Shown piece by piece: positions 8,462-16,109 of a stretch of 38,711 nucleotides of DNA; positions within the stretch are counted from its first letter, which is position 1, and the number at the start of each line of letters is the position of its first letter. Both the position numbers and the translations under genes were made by a program. The DNA comes from an uncultured bacterium (GTDB lineage Bacteria > Actinomycetota > Coriobacteriia > Coriobacteriales > Coriobacteriaceae): the NCBI GenBank assembly GCA_905215755.1, contig CAJMRE010000018.1, positions 1 through 38,711 of the forward strand. Reading direction: 5' to 3'. Under the pieces are notes generated by a model, which worked only from the letters and a program-made list of their open reading frames with translations, searched no databases and was not told the origin of the DNA.

Positions 8462-8647
8462 GTGGCTAAGACATCGATGATCGTCAAGTGCAATCGCAAG
8501 CAGAAGTTCTCTACTCGTGAGTACACGCGCTGCCAGCGCTGCGGCCGTCCGCACTCTGTGTACCGCAAGTTCGGCCTGTGCCGTGTCTGCTTCCGCGAGC
8601 TTGCACTCAAGGGCGAGCTTCCCGGCGTTAAGAAGGCCAGCTGGTAA
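8462..8647 (+). CDS. rpsN: 30S ribosomal protein S14, zinc-binding (type Z)
   Basis: This 61-residue small-subunit protein is the short zinc type. The zinc knuckle CQRC...CRVC (CX2C-X12-CX2C) sits in the middle, and the C-terminus GVKKASW is characteristic. It starts with GTG after AGGAGG. The 119-base gap to rpsH contains a hairpin CTTTGCCG/CGGCGAAG around 8703-8725, longer than usual for this operon and without other coding potential. Confidence 0.96.
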   Translation: MAKTSMIVKCNRKQKFSTREYTRCQRCGRPHSVYRKFGLCRVCFRELALKGELPGVKKASW

Positions 8648-8766
8648 GTCACTACCAGCGTTTCAAGCATCAGTTTGGAACAGGGAAAACGCGCTAAAAA
8701 GGCTTTGCCGTTAAGGGCGGCGAAGAACCAAGAGCACGTGTTCATCAAGAACGAAGGAGAATCTGT

Positions 8767-9165
8767 ATGAACCTTACAGACCCGATCGCAGATATGCTTA
8801 CGCGCATCCGTAACGCTAACTCTGTGAACAAGGCCACGGTCTCCATGCCGAGCAGCAAGAAGCTCGTCGAGATCGCTCGTGTTCTGCACGAGGAGGGCTA
8901 CATCGAGGGCTACGATGTCGAGGACACCGTTCCCCAGAAGACTCTGCACATCACGCTTAAGTATGGTCCCAAGAAGGCTAAGGTCATCAACGGCATCCGC
9001 CGCATTTCCAAGCCGGGCCTGCGTAAGTACACCGGCGTTGCCGACATGCCCCGCGTCCGCGGTGGCCTTGGTACCGCCATTATTTCCACCAGCCATGGCG
9101 TCATGACCGACCGCGATGCTCGCAAGCACAACGTCGGCGGCGAGATCATCGCTTACGTCTGGTAA
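8767..9165 (+). CDS. rpsH: 30S ribosomal protein S8
   Basis: This 132-residue protein binds helix 21 of 16S rRNA and in E. coli also represses the spc operon. The N-terminus MNLTDPIADMLTRIRNAN and C-terminal RISKPGLR, GLGTAIISTSHGVMTDRDAR and GGEIIAYVW are diagnostic. Start ATG at 8767 follows GAAGGAG. It lies between rpsN and rplF in the standard order. Confidence 0.97.
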   Translation: MNLTDPIADMLTRIRNANSVNKATVSMPSSKKLVEIARVLHEEGYIEGYDVEDTVPQKTLHITLKYGPKKAKVINGIRRISKPGLRKYTGVADMPRVRGGLGTAIISTSHGVMTDRDARKHNVGGEIIAYVW

Positions 9166-9198
9166 TTCGCTCGGTAGGTAGAAGGAAAGGAGATCACC

Positions 9199-9735
9199 GT
9201 GTCTCGTATCGGTAATAAGCCTGTCCAGATTCCCGCCGGAGTCGAAGTGGCAGTCAACGGCAACAACGTTGTCGTCAAGGGCCCCAAGGGCCAGCTCGAG
9301 CTCGATGTCTTTGAGAAGCTCGCTATCAACGTCGAGGACAACGTCCTCACCGTTTCCCGTCCCGACGACGAGCGTGAGACCCGTGCCCGCCACGGCCTCA
9401 CCCGCGCCCTCATCCACAACATGGTTGTTGGCGTTTCCGAGGGCTTCGAGAAGAAGCTCGAGCTCGCCGGCGTCGGTTACCGCGTGCAGCAGAAGGGCAA
9501 GAACCTCGAGTTCTCCCTGGGCTTCTCGCACCCCGTGATCGTCGAGGCTCCCGAGGGCATCACCTTCGAGGTTCCCGACAACACCCACGTGAACGTCAAG
9601 GGTATCAACAAGCAGCAGGTCGGTCAGATCGCCGCTGAGATCCGCGGCCATCGTCCTCCCGAGCCTTACAAGGGCAAGGGTATCCACTACGTTGGCGAGC
9701 ACATCCGCCGCAAGCTGGGTAAGGCCGCCAAGTAG
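9199..9735 (+). CDS. rplF: 50S ribosomal protein L6
   Basis: This 178-residue protein has the duplicated L6 fold near the GTPase centre. SRIGNKPVQIPAGV at the start, LTRALIHNMVVGVSEGF in the middle and the C-terminal signature PEPYKGKGIHYVGEHIRRKLGK are all present. It starts at a GTG, supported by AAAGGAG and by the conserved SRIGxxPI start. Confidence 0.97.
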   Translation: MSRIGNKPVQIPAGVEVAVNGNNVVVKGPKGQLELDVFEKLAINVEDNVLTVSRPDDERETRARHGLTRALIHNMVVGVSEGFEKKLELAGVGYRVQQKGKNLEFSLGFSHPVIVEAPEGITFEVPDNTHVNVKGINKQQVGQIAAEIRGHRPPEPYKGKGIHYVGEHIRRKLGKAAK

Positions 9736-9760
9736 TCGTAACCGACTCACTCGCATAAGA

Positions 9761-9782
9761 CCAGCACCCCGTCAGGTGCTGG
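9761..9782 (+). other. Hairpin in the rplF-rplR gap
   Basis: CCAGCACC (9761-9768) and GGTGCTGG (9775-9782) form a perfect 8-bp stem with a 6-base loop. No T-tract follows directly, so it is probably an mRNA stability or processing element inside the operon. Confidence 0.5.
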
Positions 9783-9810
9783 CAAGATCAACCTTTTTAG
9801 GAGTTTACGT

Positions 9811-10179
9811 ATGAACAAGCATAAGGCGAAGCTGGAAGGCCTCAAGCGTCGTCAGCGTCGTGTTCGCGGCAAGGTCTCGGGTACCTCCGAGCGTCCGCGT
9901 CTTCGCGTGACCCGTACTAACGCCAACATCTATGCCCAGATCATCGACGACAGCAAGGGCTCCAGCCTGACGCTCGTCTCTGCCTCGACCCTCGAGGCCG
10001 AGTTCAAGGGCACCCACACCTCGAACAAGGAGGCTGCGGAGAAGGTCGGTCAGCTCGTTGGCAAGCGCGCCATCGAGGCCGGCATCACCAAGGTCGCCTT
10101 CGATCGCGGTGGCCGTATCTACCATGGCCGCGTCAAGGCCCTCGCCGACGGTGCTCGTGCCGCCGGTCTCGAGTTCTAG
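9811..10179 (+). CDS. rplR: 50S ribosomal protein L18
   Basis: This 122-residue 5S rRNA-binding protein shows RRQRRVRGKVSGTSERPRL, IYAQIIDD, LVGKRAIEAGI and the terminal VAFDRGGRIYHGRVKALADGAR, all typical of L18. ATG with TTTAGGAG upstream. The next gene, rpsE, follows after 14 bases. Confidence 0.97.
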   Translation: MNKHKAKLEGLKRRQRRVRGKVSGTSERPRLRVTRTNANIYAQIIDDSKGSSLTLVSASTLEAEFKGTHTSNKEAAEKVGQLVGKRAIEAGITKVAFDRGGRIYHGRVKALADGARAAGLEF

Positions 10180-10193
10180 GAGGTATGTAGCAC

Positions 10194-10718
10194 ATGGCTC
10201 GTAATCAGAAGCAGCAGCGCGAGGCCTCCGAGTTCGAGGAGCGCGTCGTTTACATCAACCGCGTGTCGAAGACCGTCAAGGGTGGTCGTCGCATGAGCCT
10301 CGTCGCTCTCGTCGTCGTTGGCGACGGCAAGGGCAACGTCGGCGTTGGCATGGGCAAGTCCGCTGAGGTGCCCATGGCCATCTCCAAGGCGTCTCTCGAT
10401 GCCAAGAAGAACATGTTCCACGTGCCGGTGACCGAGCAGGGCACCATCCCGCACGAGGTTCTCGGCCACTTTGGTGCCGGCCGCATCATCATCAAGCCCG
10501 CTGTCGAGGGTACCGGCGTTATCGCCGGCGGCGCTGTGCGTCCCCTCTTTGAGCTTGCTGGCATCAAGAACGTCCTGTCCAAGTCCCTCGGTACCGACAA
10601 CGGCCTCAACATCATCAAGGCTGCCGTCGAGGGCCTCAAGGAGCTCTCCAGCCCTGAGGACGTCGCGGCTCGCCGTGGCCTGACGGTCTCCGAGATGTTC
10701 GTCGGTAAGGAGAACTAA
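10194..10718 (+). CDS. rpsE: 30S ribosomal protein S5
   Basis: This 174-residue protein works at the mRNA entry and decoding region. It has the double-stranded RNA-binding-like N-domain (FEERVVYINRVSKTVKGGRRMSL), VVGDGKGNVGVGMGKSAEVP, and the S5 C-domain with GAGRIIIKPAVEGTGVIAGG and NVLSKSLGTDNGLN. Start ATG follows AGGAGG. It is only 2 bases from rpmD, implying coupled translation. Confidence 0.97.
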   Translation: MARNQKQQREASEFEERVVYINRVSKTVKGGRRMSLVALVVVGDGKGNVGVGMGKSAEVPMAISKASLDAKKNMFHVPVTEQGTIPHEVLGHFGAGRIIIKPAVEGTGVIAGGAVRPLFELAGIKNVLSKSLGTDNGLNIIKAAVEGLKELSSPEDVAARRGLTVSEMFVGKEN

Positions 10719-10720
10719 GC

Positions 10721-10903
10721 ATGGCTGACACCATCAAGATCAAGCAGGTCCGCAGCACCAACGGTTGCAAGCAGGACCAGGTCCGTACTGTCCGTGCCCT
10801 CGGTCTCCACAGGATCCGCGAGGTTCGCGAGATTGCTGACAACGAGTCCGTCCGCGGCATGATCTTCAAGGTCAAGCACCTTGTCGAGATTGTAGAGGAG
10901 TAG
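10721..10903 (+). CDS. rpmD: 50S ribosomal protein L30
   Basis: This 60-residue small protein shows the L30 pattern KIKQVRSTNGCKQDQVRTVRALGLHRIREVREI followed by the short C-terminal VKHLVEIVEE. It is tightly packed between rpsE and rplO, with 2- and 3-base gaps, and its ribosome-binding site lies inside the end of rpsE (AAGGAG). Confidence 0.95.
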   Translation: MADTIKIKQVRSTNGCKQDQVRTVRALGLHRIREVREIADNESVRGMIFKVKHLVEIVEE

Positions 10904-10906
10904 CAA

Positions 10907-11356
10907 ATGCAGCTTCACGATCTTACTCCCGCGCCCGGTTCCACCAAGAACCGTAAGCGCGTCGGCCGTGGCAATTCTTCGGGTCACGGCACCACTTCTG
11001 GCCGCGGCCAGAAGGGCCAGGGTTCCCGCTCTGGCGGCACCAAGGGTGCCGGCTTCGAGGGTGGCCAGACTCCGCTGGCTATGCGCCTGCCCAAGCTTCC
11101 GGGCTTCCGCAACCCCCGTCGTATCGAGTACACCGCCGTTAACGTTGAGCGTCTCGAGCGTAAGTTCGAGGACGGCGCTGTGATCGACGGTGCCGCTCTT
11201 AAGGCCGCTCGCATCACCAAGAGCGAGTTCGAGCCCGTCAAGGTGCTCGGCAATGGTGAGCTCACCAAGAAGTTCACGGTCAAGGTCGACAAGGTCAGCG
11301 CTTCTGCGCAGGCCAAGATCGAGGCCGCCGGCGGAAAGGTCGAGCTGCCGTGCTAA
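10907..11356 (+). CDS. rplO: 50S ribosomal protein L15
   Basis: This 149-residue protein is an early assembly component of the large subunit. MQLHDLTPAPGSTKNRKRVGRGNSSGHG and the glycine-rich GQKGQGSRSGGTKGAGFEGGQTPL are typical of its N-terminal tail. A KVLGNGELTKKFTVKVDKVSASAQAKIEAAGG segment gives the C-terminal domain. Its last 7 bases overlap the GTG start of secY. Confidence 0.97.
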   Translation: MQLHDLTPAPGSTKNRKRVGRGNSSGHGTTSGRGQKGQGSRSGGTKGAGFEGGQTPLAMRLPKLPGFRNPRRIEYTAVNVERLERKFEDGAVIDGAALKAARITKSEFEPVKVLGNGELTKKFTVKVDKVSASAQAKIEAAGGKVELPC

Positions 11357-12636
11357 ATGGTCTTAAGAATGCTTTCCGCATCAAAGAATTGCGCGAAAAG
11401 ATTCTTTTTACCATAGCTATGCTCGTCGTGTACCGCATTGGTGCGCACGTTCCTGTGCCCGGCATTCCCTTCCAGGGGATGCTGGGCCTTTTCTCGACCG
11501 ATAACAATTCGGTCGCCGCAGGTGCTATGGCCCTCCTGAATCTTTTCTCTGGCGGCGCGTTGAGCTATGTGTCGGTGTTTTCGCTGGGCATCATGCCTTA
11601 CATCACCAGCTCGATCATCCTCCAGATGCTCCAGGCCGTTGTGCCTTCCCTGCATGAGCTTGCCCGCGAGGGCGAGGTCGGTCAGACCAAGATCACGCAG
11701 TATTCGCGTTACCTCACCCTGGCTCTGGCAATCCTCAACTCCGTGGGTTACCTCTTCCTCTTTAAGAGCTTCGGCATCAGCTTCAATGGCGCCGGCGCTC
11801 CCGAGATCATCTTCGACCTCATGATCGTCGGCACGCTCACTGCGGGCGCCATGCTGATCATGTGGATTGGTGAGCTCATCACCCAGCGCGGTATCGGCAA
11901 TGGCATGTCGCTGATCATCTTTGCGAACATCATGGCCGGCCTGCCGCAGGCTATCTTCTCCAGCACCGAGGGCAATGCCGGTGGCATCATCACCATGGTG
12001 ATCATCTGCGCCATCATTTTGCTGGTTATCCCGCTGATTGTTTTCCTTGAGCGCGGCCAGCGCCGCATCCCGGTCTCCTACGCCAAACGCGTCGTGGGCC
12101 GTCGCATGATGGGTGGCCAGACCACCTACCTGCCCATCAAGGTCAACACCGCGGGTGTCGTGCCAATCATCTTCGCTTCGGCGCTGCTGTACTTCCCCGC
12201 TCAGATTGCCGTGTTCTTCCCCGGCATCGGCTGGATTCAGGCAGTTGCCTCCGCGCTTTCGACCGGTTGGCTCAACTGGGTGCTTAACGTTGTCCTCATC
12301 GTGTTCTTCGCGTACTTCTACACCTCCATGGTGTTCAACCCCGATGACACGGCCGATAACCTTAAGAAGCAGGGCGGCTTTATTCCGGGCGTGCGTCCGG
12401 GTAGGGCTACCGCGGCCTACATCAAGAACGCGCTCAACAAGATCACGCTTCCTAGCGCTGTCTTTTTGGCGCTCATCGCCATCGTGCCTTCGATCATCTT
12501 CTCCTTCACGGGTAACCATCTGATCCAGGCATTTGGCGGCACGTCCATCCTCATCATGGTCGGCGTCGTGCTCGACACGGTCGATAAGCTCGAAGGCCAG
12601 ATCAAGATGTATGATTACGATGGATTCTTTAAATAG
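11350..12636 (+). CDS. secY: Protein translocase channel subunit SecY
   Basis: This 428-residue membrane protein is the core of the Sec channel. It begins NGLKNAFRIKELREKILFT, has about ten hydrophobic segments, and carries the conserved GIMPYITSSIILQML, VSYAKRVVGRRMMGGQ and FNPDDTADNLKKQGGFIPGVRPG loops. The GTG start overlaps rplO by 7 bases, and GGAAAGG in rplO serves as its ribosome-binding site. It sits in the usual place before adk. Confidence 0.97.
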   Translation: MLNGLKNAFRIKELREKILFTIAMLVVYRIGAHVPVPGIPFQGMLGLFSTDNNSVAAGAMALLNLFSGGALSYVSVFSLGIMPYITSSIILQMLQAVVPSLHELAREGEVGQTKITQYSRYLTLALAILNSVGYLFLFKSFGISFNGAGAPEIIFDLMIVGTLTAGAMLIMWIGELITQRGIGNGMSLIIFANIMAGLPQAIFSSTEGNAGGIITMVIICAIILLVIPLIVFLERGQRRIPVSYAKRVVGRRMMGGQTTYLPIKVNTAGVVPIIFASALLYFPAQIAVFFPGIGWIQAVASALSTGWLNWVLNVVLIVFFAYFYTSMVFNPDDTADNLKKQGGFIPGVRPGRATAAYIKNALNKITLPSAVFLALIAIVPSIIFSFTGNHLIQAFGGTSILIMVGVVLDTVDKLEGQIKMYDYDGFFK

Positions 12637-12654
12637 GCTAGAGGAGGATTGCTC

Positions 12655-13281
12655 ATGAACCTCGTATTGCTCGGAGCTCCGGGTGCCGGTAAGGGCACCG
12701 TCGCACAGGAGCTCGTCGCCGAGTTTGGCGTCGCCCATATTTCCACGGGCGACCTGCTGCGTGCTGCCGTCAAGGGTGGCACCGAGCTTGGTATTCAGGC
12801 TAAGAAGTACATGGACGCTGGCGAGCTCGTTCCCGACCAGCTCGTGATCGACCTTGTCAAGGAGCGCCTTGCCGCCGATGACGCCCAGCAGGGCTTCATC
12901 CTCGACGGCTTCCCGCGCAACACCGCCCAGGCTGTGACGCTCGATTCCGAGCTCTCCGCCATGGGTCGCGAGATCGATTGCGCCCTTCTGGTCGATGTGG
13001 CCCCCGAGGTCATTATCGATCGTCTGTCTTCGCGTCGCACCTGCCGCGCCTGCGGTTACACCGGCACTGCTGCCGATGCCACCTGCCCCAAGTGCTGTGG
13101 CGAGATGTATCAGCGCGACGACGACAAGCCCGAGACCATCAAGAACCGTCTCGACGTCTACGAGAAGTCCACGAGCCCGCTCGTCGACTACTATCGTGGC
13201 CAGGGTCTGCTCAAGTCGGTCAACGGTGACCAGGCTCGCGAGACCGTGTACGGGGATGTCAAAGAGGCTCTCGGTCTATGA
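12655..13281 (+). CDS. adk: Adenylate kinase, zinc-LID type
   Basis: This 208-residue enzyme interconverts ATP + AMP and 2 ADP. The P-loop GAPGAGKGT is at residues 7-15, and DGFPRN marks the AMP-binding site. A four-cysteine zinc LID (CRAC...CPKC) replaces the E. coli-type LID. GAGGAGG at 12641-12647 supports the ATG at 12655 rather than the TTG two codons before. Its stop overlaps the ATG of map in an ATGA, implying coupled translation. Confidence 0.96.
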   Translation: MNLVLLGAPGAGKGTVAQELVAEFGVAHISTGDLLRAAVKGGTELGIQAKKYMDAGELVPDQLVIDLVKERLAADDAQQGFILDGFPRNTAQAVTLDSELSAMGREIDCALLVDVAPEVIIDRLSSRRTCRACGYTGTAADATCPKCCGEMYQRDDDKPETIKNRLDVYEKSTSPLVDYYRGQGLLKSVNGDQARETVYGDVKEALGL

Positions 13282-14066
13282 TCAAGATTAAGTCTGCAAC
13301 GCAAATCGAGCAGATGAAGAAGGCAGGAGCGCTATCTAAGATGGCGCTCCGCCACGTTGGAGCCATGGTGCGCCCCGGCGTTTCGACTTTTGAGCTCGAT
13401 CAGCTCGCGGAGCAGATTATCCGCATGCATGGCGGCACCCCTGCCTTTAAGGGTTACGGCGGGTTCCCGGGGACCATTTGCGCATCGATCAACGATGCCG
13501 TGGTCCACGGTATTCCCAACCCTGACATGATCCTGCGCGATGGCGATATCATCTCCATCGATACGGGAGCCGTTGTCGACGGTTGGGTCGGCGATAACGC
13601 ATGGACGTTTTTCGTCGGCACCCCCACGCCCGAAGCCAAGGTTTTGTGTGAGGTCACGCGCGATTGCCTTAAGGCTGCCATCGAGCAGGCTGTTCCCGGT
13701 AACCATATCGGGGACGTCGGTTATGCCGTTCAGTCCCTCGCCGAGTCTCACGGTTATGGCGTGCTTCGTGATTATGTTGGCCATGGCATTGGCCGCGTGA
13801 TGCACGAGGACCCCAACGTTCCTAACTATGGAAAGAAGGGGAGGGGCGTTCGCCTCCAGGCCGGCATGGTCATTGCCATCGAGCCGATGGTTACGATGGG
13901 TTCCAACCATGTAAGCACGGGCTCCGACGGTTGGATTGTTACGACCAACGACCACCTGCCCGCCGCGCACTACGAGAACACCGTCGCCATTACCAATGAC
14001 GGTCCGGTGATTCTCACCACGGATGCCCAAGGTGCTTGGTGTTCGCTCCAAGGCGGAGAAATGTAA
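13278..14066 (+). CDS. map: Methionine aminopeptidase, type I
   Basis: This 262-residue protein removes initiator methionine. The dinuclear metal ligands lie in IDTGAVVDGWVGDNAW (two aspartates), GHGIGRVMHEDPNVPNYG (histidine), IAIEPM (glutamate) and the final ENTVAIT (glutamate). Overlap of 4 bases with adk means the two are translated together. It is a standard spc-operon passenger in Gram-positive bacteria. Confidence 0.96.
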   Translation: MIKIKSATQIEQMKKAGALSKMALRHVGAMVRPGVSTFELDQLAEQIIRMHGGTPAFKGYGGFPGTICASINDAVVHGIPNPDMILRDGDIISIDTGAVVDGWVGDNAWTFFVGTPTPEAKVLCEVTRDCLKAAIEQAVPGNHIGDVGYAVQSLAESHGYGVLRDYVGHGIGRVMHEDPNVPNYGKKGRGVRLQAGMVIAIEPMVTMGSNHVSTGSDGWIVTTNDHLPAAHYENTVAITNDGPVILTTDAQGAWCSLQGGEM

Positions 14067-14102
14067 CAAGTTCCACTTAGTTGTGGAGCCATTACGAAGT
14101 TA

Positions 14103-14131
14103 TTACGATGCGTGCATACGTGTTGTAGAAT
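14103..14131 (+). promoter_or_regulatory. Possible internal promoter before infA
   Basis: TTACGA (14103-14108) and TAGAAT (14126-14131) are 17 bases apart, a moderate match, in an AT-rich gap. The region begins with a small TCCAC/GTGGA hairpin around 14072-14088. The layout would let the infA-to-rplQ half be expressed separately. Confidence 0.4.
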
Positions 14132-14170
14132 ACTCAATCGCTGTCGTTTTCTAGAGAAAGATGATTGCTT

Positions 14171-14389
14171 GTGAAGAAGGAAGACGCAATTGAGCTCGAG
14201 GGTACGGTAAAAGAGCCGCTGCCCAACGCCATGTTTAAGGTCGAGCTCGAGAACGGTCATTCGGTTCTGTGCAACATTTCTGGCAAGATCCGAATGAATT
14301 ACATCCGCATTCTCCCCGGTGACAGGGTTGTCGTGGAGCTTTCCCCGTACGACCTGACCCGCGGCCGCATCACCTATCGCTACAAATAG
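14171..14389 (+). CDS. infA: Translation initiation factor IF-1
   Basis: This 72-residue S1/OB-fold protein binds the ribosomal A site during initiation. KKEDAIELEGTVKEPLPNAMFKVELENGHSVLCNISGKIRMNYIRILPGDRV is nearly the family consensus. GTG at 14171 gives the normal length; a TTG two codons earlier is unlikely. AGAAAG upstream is a weak ribosome-binding site. Confidence 0.95.
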   Translation: MKKEDAIELEGTVKEPLPNAMFKVELENGHSVLCNISGKIRMNYIRILPGDRVVVELSPYDLTRGRITYRYK

Positions 14390-14413
14390 CGGCACGCATA
14401 CACGCACTCCATT

Positions 14414-14490
14414 TCCGACTGCAGGCTTAGCTCAACCTACGGTCGGATTGTGTGTGAAGACCAGCCATAGTTTTAAACGCCTGCGGCTGG
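14414..14490 (+). other. Two hairpins in the infA-rpmJ gap
   Basis: In the 150-base gap, TCCGAC (14414-14419) pairs with GTCGGA (14442-14447), and CCAGCC (14461-14466) with GGCTGG (14485-14490). Neither has a T-tract. They could form a leader structure for the alpha-operon genes; no match to the known S4 pseudoknot was recognised. Confidence 0.4.
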
Positions 14491-14539
14491 GCGAGTAGAT
14501 AGTAGGGAAGTAGTTTGAGCGCTACCGAAAGGAAGAACG

Positions 14540-14653
14540 ATGAAGGTACGTCCTTCGGTCAAGAAGATGTGCGATAAGTGCAAAATCATTAGGCGCCATG
14601 GCAAGGTCCTCGTCATTTGCGAGAACCCCCGTCATAAGCAGCGTCAGGGTTAA
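14540..14653 (+). CDS. rpmJ: 50S ribosomal protein L36
   Basis: This 37-residue protein, read directly from the sequence, is MKVRPSVKKMCDKCK..., continuing IIRRHGKVLVICENPRHKQRQG. The zinc ligands CDKC, C and H of type-B-like L36 are intact. GGAAG precedes the ATG. It is the usual gene between infA and rpsM. Confidence 0.95.
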   Translation: MKVRPSVKKMCDKCKIIRRHGKVLVICENPRHKQRQG

Positions 14654-14667
14654 GAGAGGAGACTACG

Positions 14668-15042
14668 TTGGCCCGTATTAATGGTGTCGACCTCCCGCGT
14701 GAGAAGCGCGTTGAGATCGGTCTGACCTACATTTACGGCATCGGCCGCACCACTGCGACGAAGATTTGCGTCGAGTGCAACGTTAACGTGGATACGCGCG
14801 TTAAGGACCTCACCGAGGATGAGGTTAACGCCATCCGCGATTATATCGATAAGAACCAGATCATGGTTGAGGGCGACCTCCGCCGTGAGCGCAACCAGAA
14901 CGTCAAGCGCCTTATGGACATCGGCTGCAACCGCGGCCTTCGTCACCGCAAGGGCCTCCCGGTCCGCGGTCAGCGCACCCACACTAACGCTCGTACCCGC
15001 AAGGGCCCGAAGCGTCAGATCGGTGCTAAGAAGAAGAAATAA
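14668..15042 (+). CDS. rpsM: 30S ribosomal protein S13
   Basis: This 124-residue head protein contacts the P-site tRNA. ARINGVDLPREKRVEIGLTYIYGIGRTTA at the start and GLRHRKGLPVRGQRTHTNARTRKGP in the C-terminal tail are diagnostic. The start is TTG, with GAGAGGA 7 bases upstream; no ATG is near the conserved N-terminus. Confidence 0.96.
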   Translation: MARINGVDLPREKRVEIGLTYIYGIGRTTATKICVECNVNVDTRVKDLTEDEVNAIRDYIDKNQIMVEGDLRRERNQNVKRLMDIGCNRGLRHRKGLPVRGQRTHTNARTRKGPKRQIGAKKKK

Positions 15043-15056
15043 GGAGCGCTAGATAG

Positions 15057-15461
15057 ATGGCTACTGCTAAGAAGAACGTTCGCGCTGCCCGTCTGAAGCG
15101 CGCGGACCGTAAGAACATTTCCGTGGGCCAGGCTCACATTCGTTCTACGTTCAACAACACGATCGTTTCGATCACCGATCCCCAGGGCAACGTCATTTCC
15201 TGGAAGTCGGCTGGCCAGGTGGGCTTCAAGGGCTCCCGTAAGTCCACGCCGTTCGCTGCCCAGATGGCTGCCGAGGCTGCTGCCAAGCAGGCCATGGAGC
15301 ACGGTATGAAGAAGGTTTCCGTCTTCGTCAAGGGCCCCGGCTCCGGTCGTGAGACCGCCATCCGCTCCCTCCAGGCTGCTGGCCTCGAGGTCTCGAGCAT
15401 CCAGGACAAGACCCCCATTCCGCACAACGGCTGCCGCCCCAAGAAGCGTCGCCGCGTGTAA
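15057..15461 (+). CDS. rpsK: 30S ribosomal protein S11
   Basis: This 134-residue platform protein shows HIRSTFNNTIVSITDPQGN, GFKGSRKSTPFAAQMAAE, VKGPGSGRETAIRSLQAAGL and the C-terminal DKTPIPHNGCRPKKRRRV. All are S11 signatures. The ribosome-binding site AAGGAG lies just after rpsM. Confidence 0.97.
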   Translation: MATAKKNVRAARLKRADRKNISVGQAHIRSTFNNTIVSITDPQGNVISWKSAGQVGFKGSRKSTPFAAQMAAEAAAKQAMEHGMKKVSVFVKGPGSGRETAIRSLQAAGLEVSSIQDKTPIPHNGCRPKKRRRV

Positions 15462-15480
15462 CTGAAAGGATCGTATCAAT

Positions 15481-16077
15481 ATGGCAATCGACAGGACTCC
15501 TGTTCTTAAGCGCTGCCGTCAGCTCGGGATCGATCCCGCTGAGCTCGGTTACAGCAGCAAGAAGGAATCTATCCGTCAGCCCAAGCGCCGTCGCAAGGAA
15601 TCTGAGTACGGCATGCAGCTGCGCGAGAAGCAGAAGGTCAAGTTCATCTATGGCGTTCTGGAGAAGCAGTTCCACGGCTACTTCAACAAGGCCCGCAAGA
15701 TGAACGGCGTCACCGGTGAGAACCTCATGATCATCCTTGAGTCTCGCCTCGACAACGTCGTCTTCCGTCTTGGCTTCGCCCGCACCCGCAAAGAGGCTCG
15801 TCAGTCCGTCCGTCATGGTCACTTCACCGTGAACGGCAAGCGCGTGGACATCCCGTCCTACCGCGTCAAGGCCGGCGACGTCGTCGCTGTCGGCGAGAAG
15901 TTCCGTGACCTCCTCCCCATCAAGGAGGCCCTGATTTCCTCCGAGCGCTTTGAGGTTCCTGGCTGGCTCGAGGTCGATATCGAGAAGCTGTCTGGTAACG
16001 TGCTCGCTCTGCCGACGCGTGAGCAGATCAGCGGTGATATCAACGAGCAGCTCATCGTCGAGCTCTACTCTAAGTAG
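15481..16077 (+). CDS. rpsD: 30S ribosomal protein S4
   Basis: This 198-residue primary 16S rRNA-binding protein has the N-terminal RQPKRRRKESEYGMQLREKQKVKFIYGVLEKQFHGYF segment and an S4 domain (ESRLDNVVFRLGFARTRKEARQSVRHGHFTVNGKRVDIPSYRV). Length is normal. In E. coli it represses the alpha operon; its place here after rpsK is the common Gram-positive order. Confidence 0.97.
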   Translation: MAIDRTPVLKRCRQLGIDPAELGYSSKKESIRQPKRRRKESEYGMQLREKQKVKFIYGVLEKQFHGYFNKARKMNGVTGENLMIILESRLDNVVFRLGFARTRKEARQSVRHGHFTVNGKRVDIPSYRVKAGDVVAVGEKFRDLLPIKEALISSERFEVPGWLEVDIEKLSGNVLALPTREQISGDINEQLIVELYSK

Positions 16078-16109
16078 TCCATCCGGGCTGCTGAGGCTGG
16101 AGGTAATAC

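Noticed and set aside
11353..12738. Long minus-strand open frame opposite secY
   Set aside because: Antisense to an unmistakable SecY; the composition is His/Asp-rich as expected from the reverse of hydrophobic codons.
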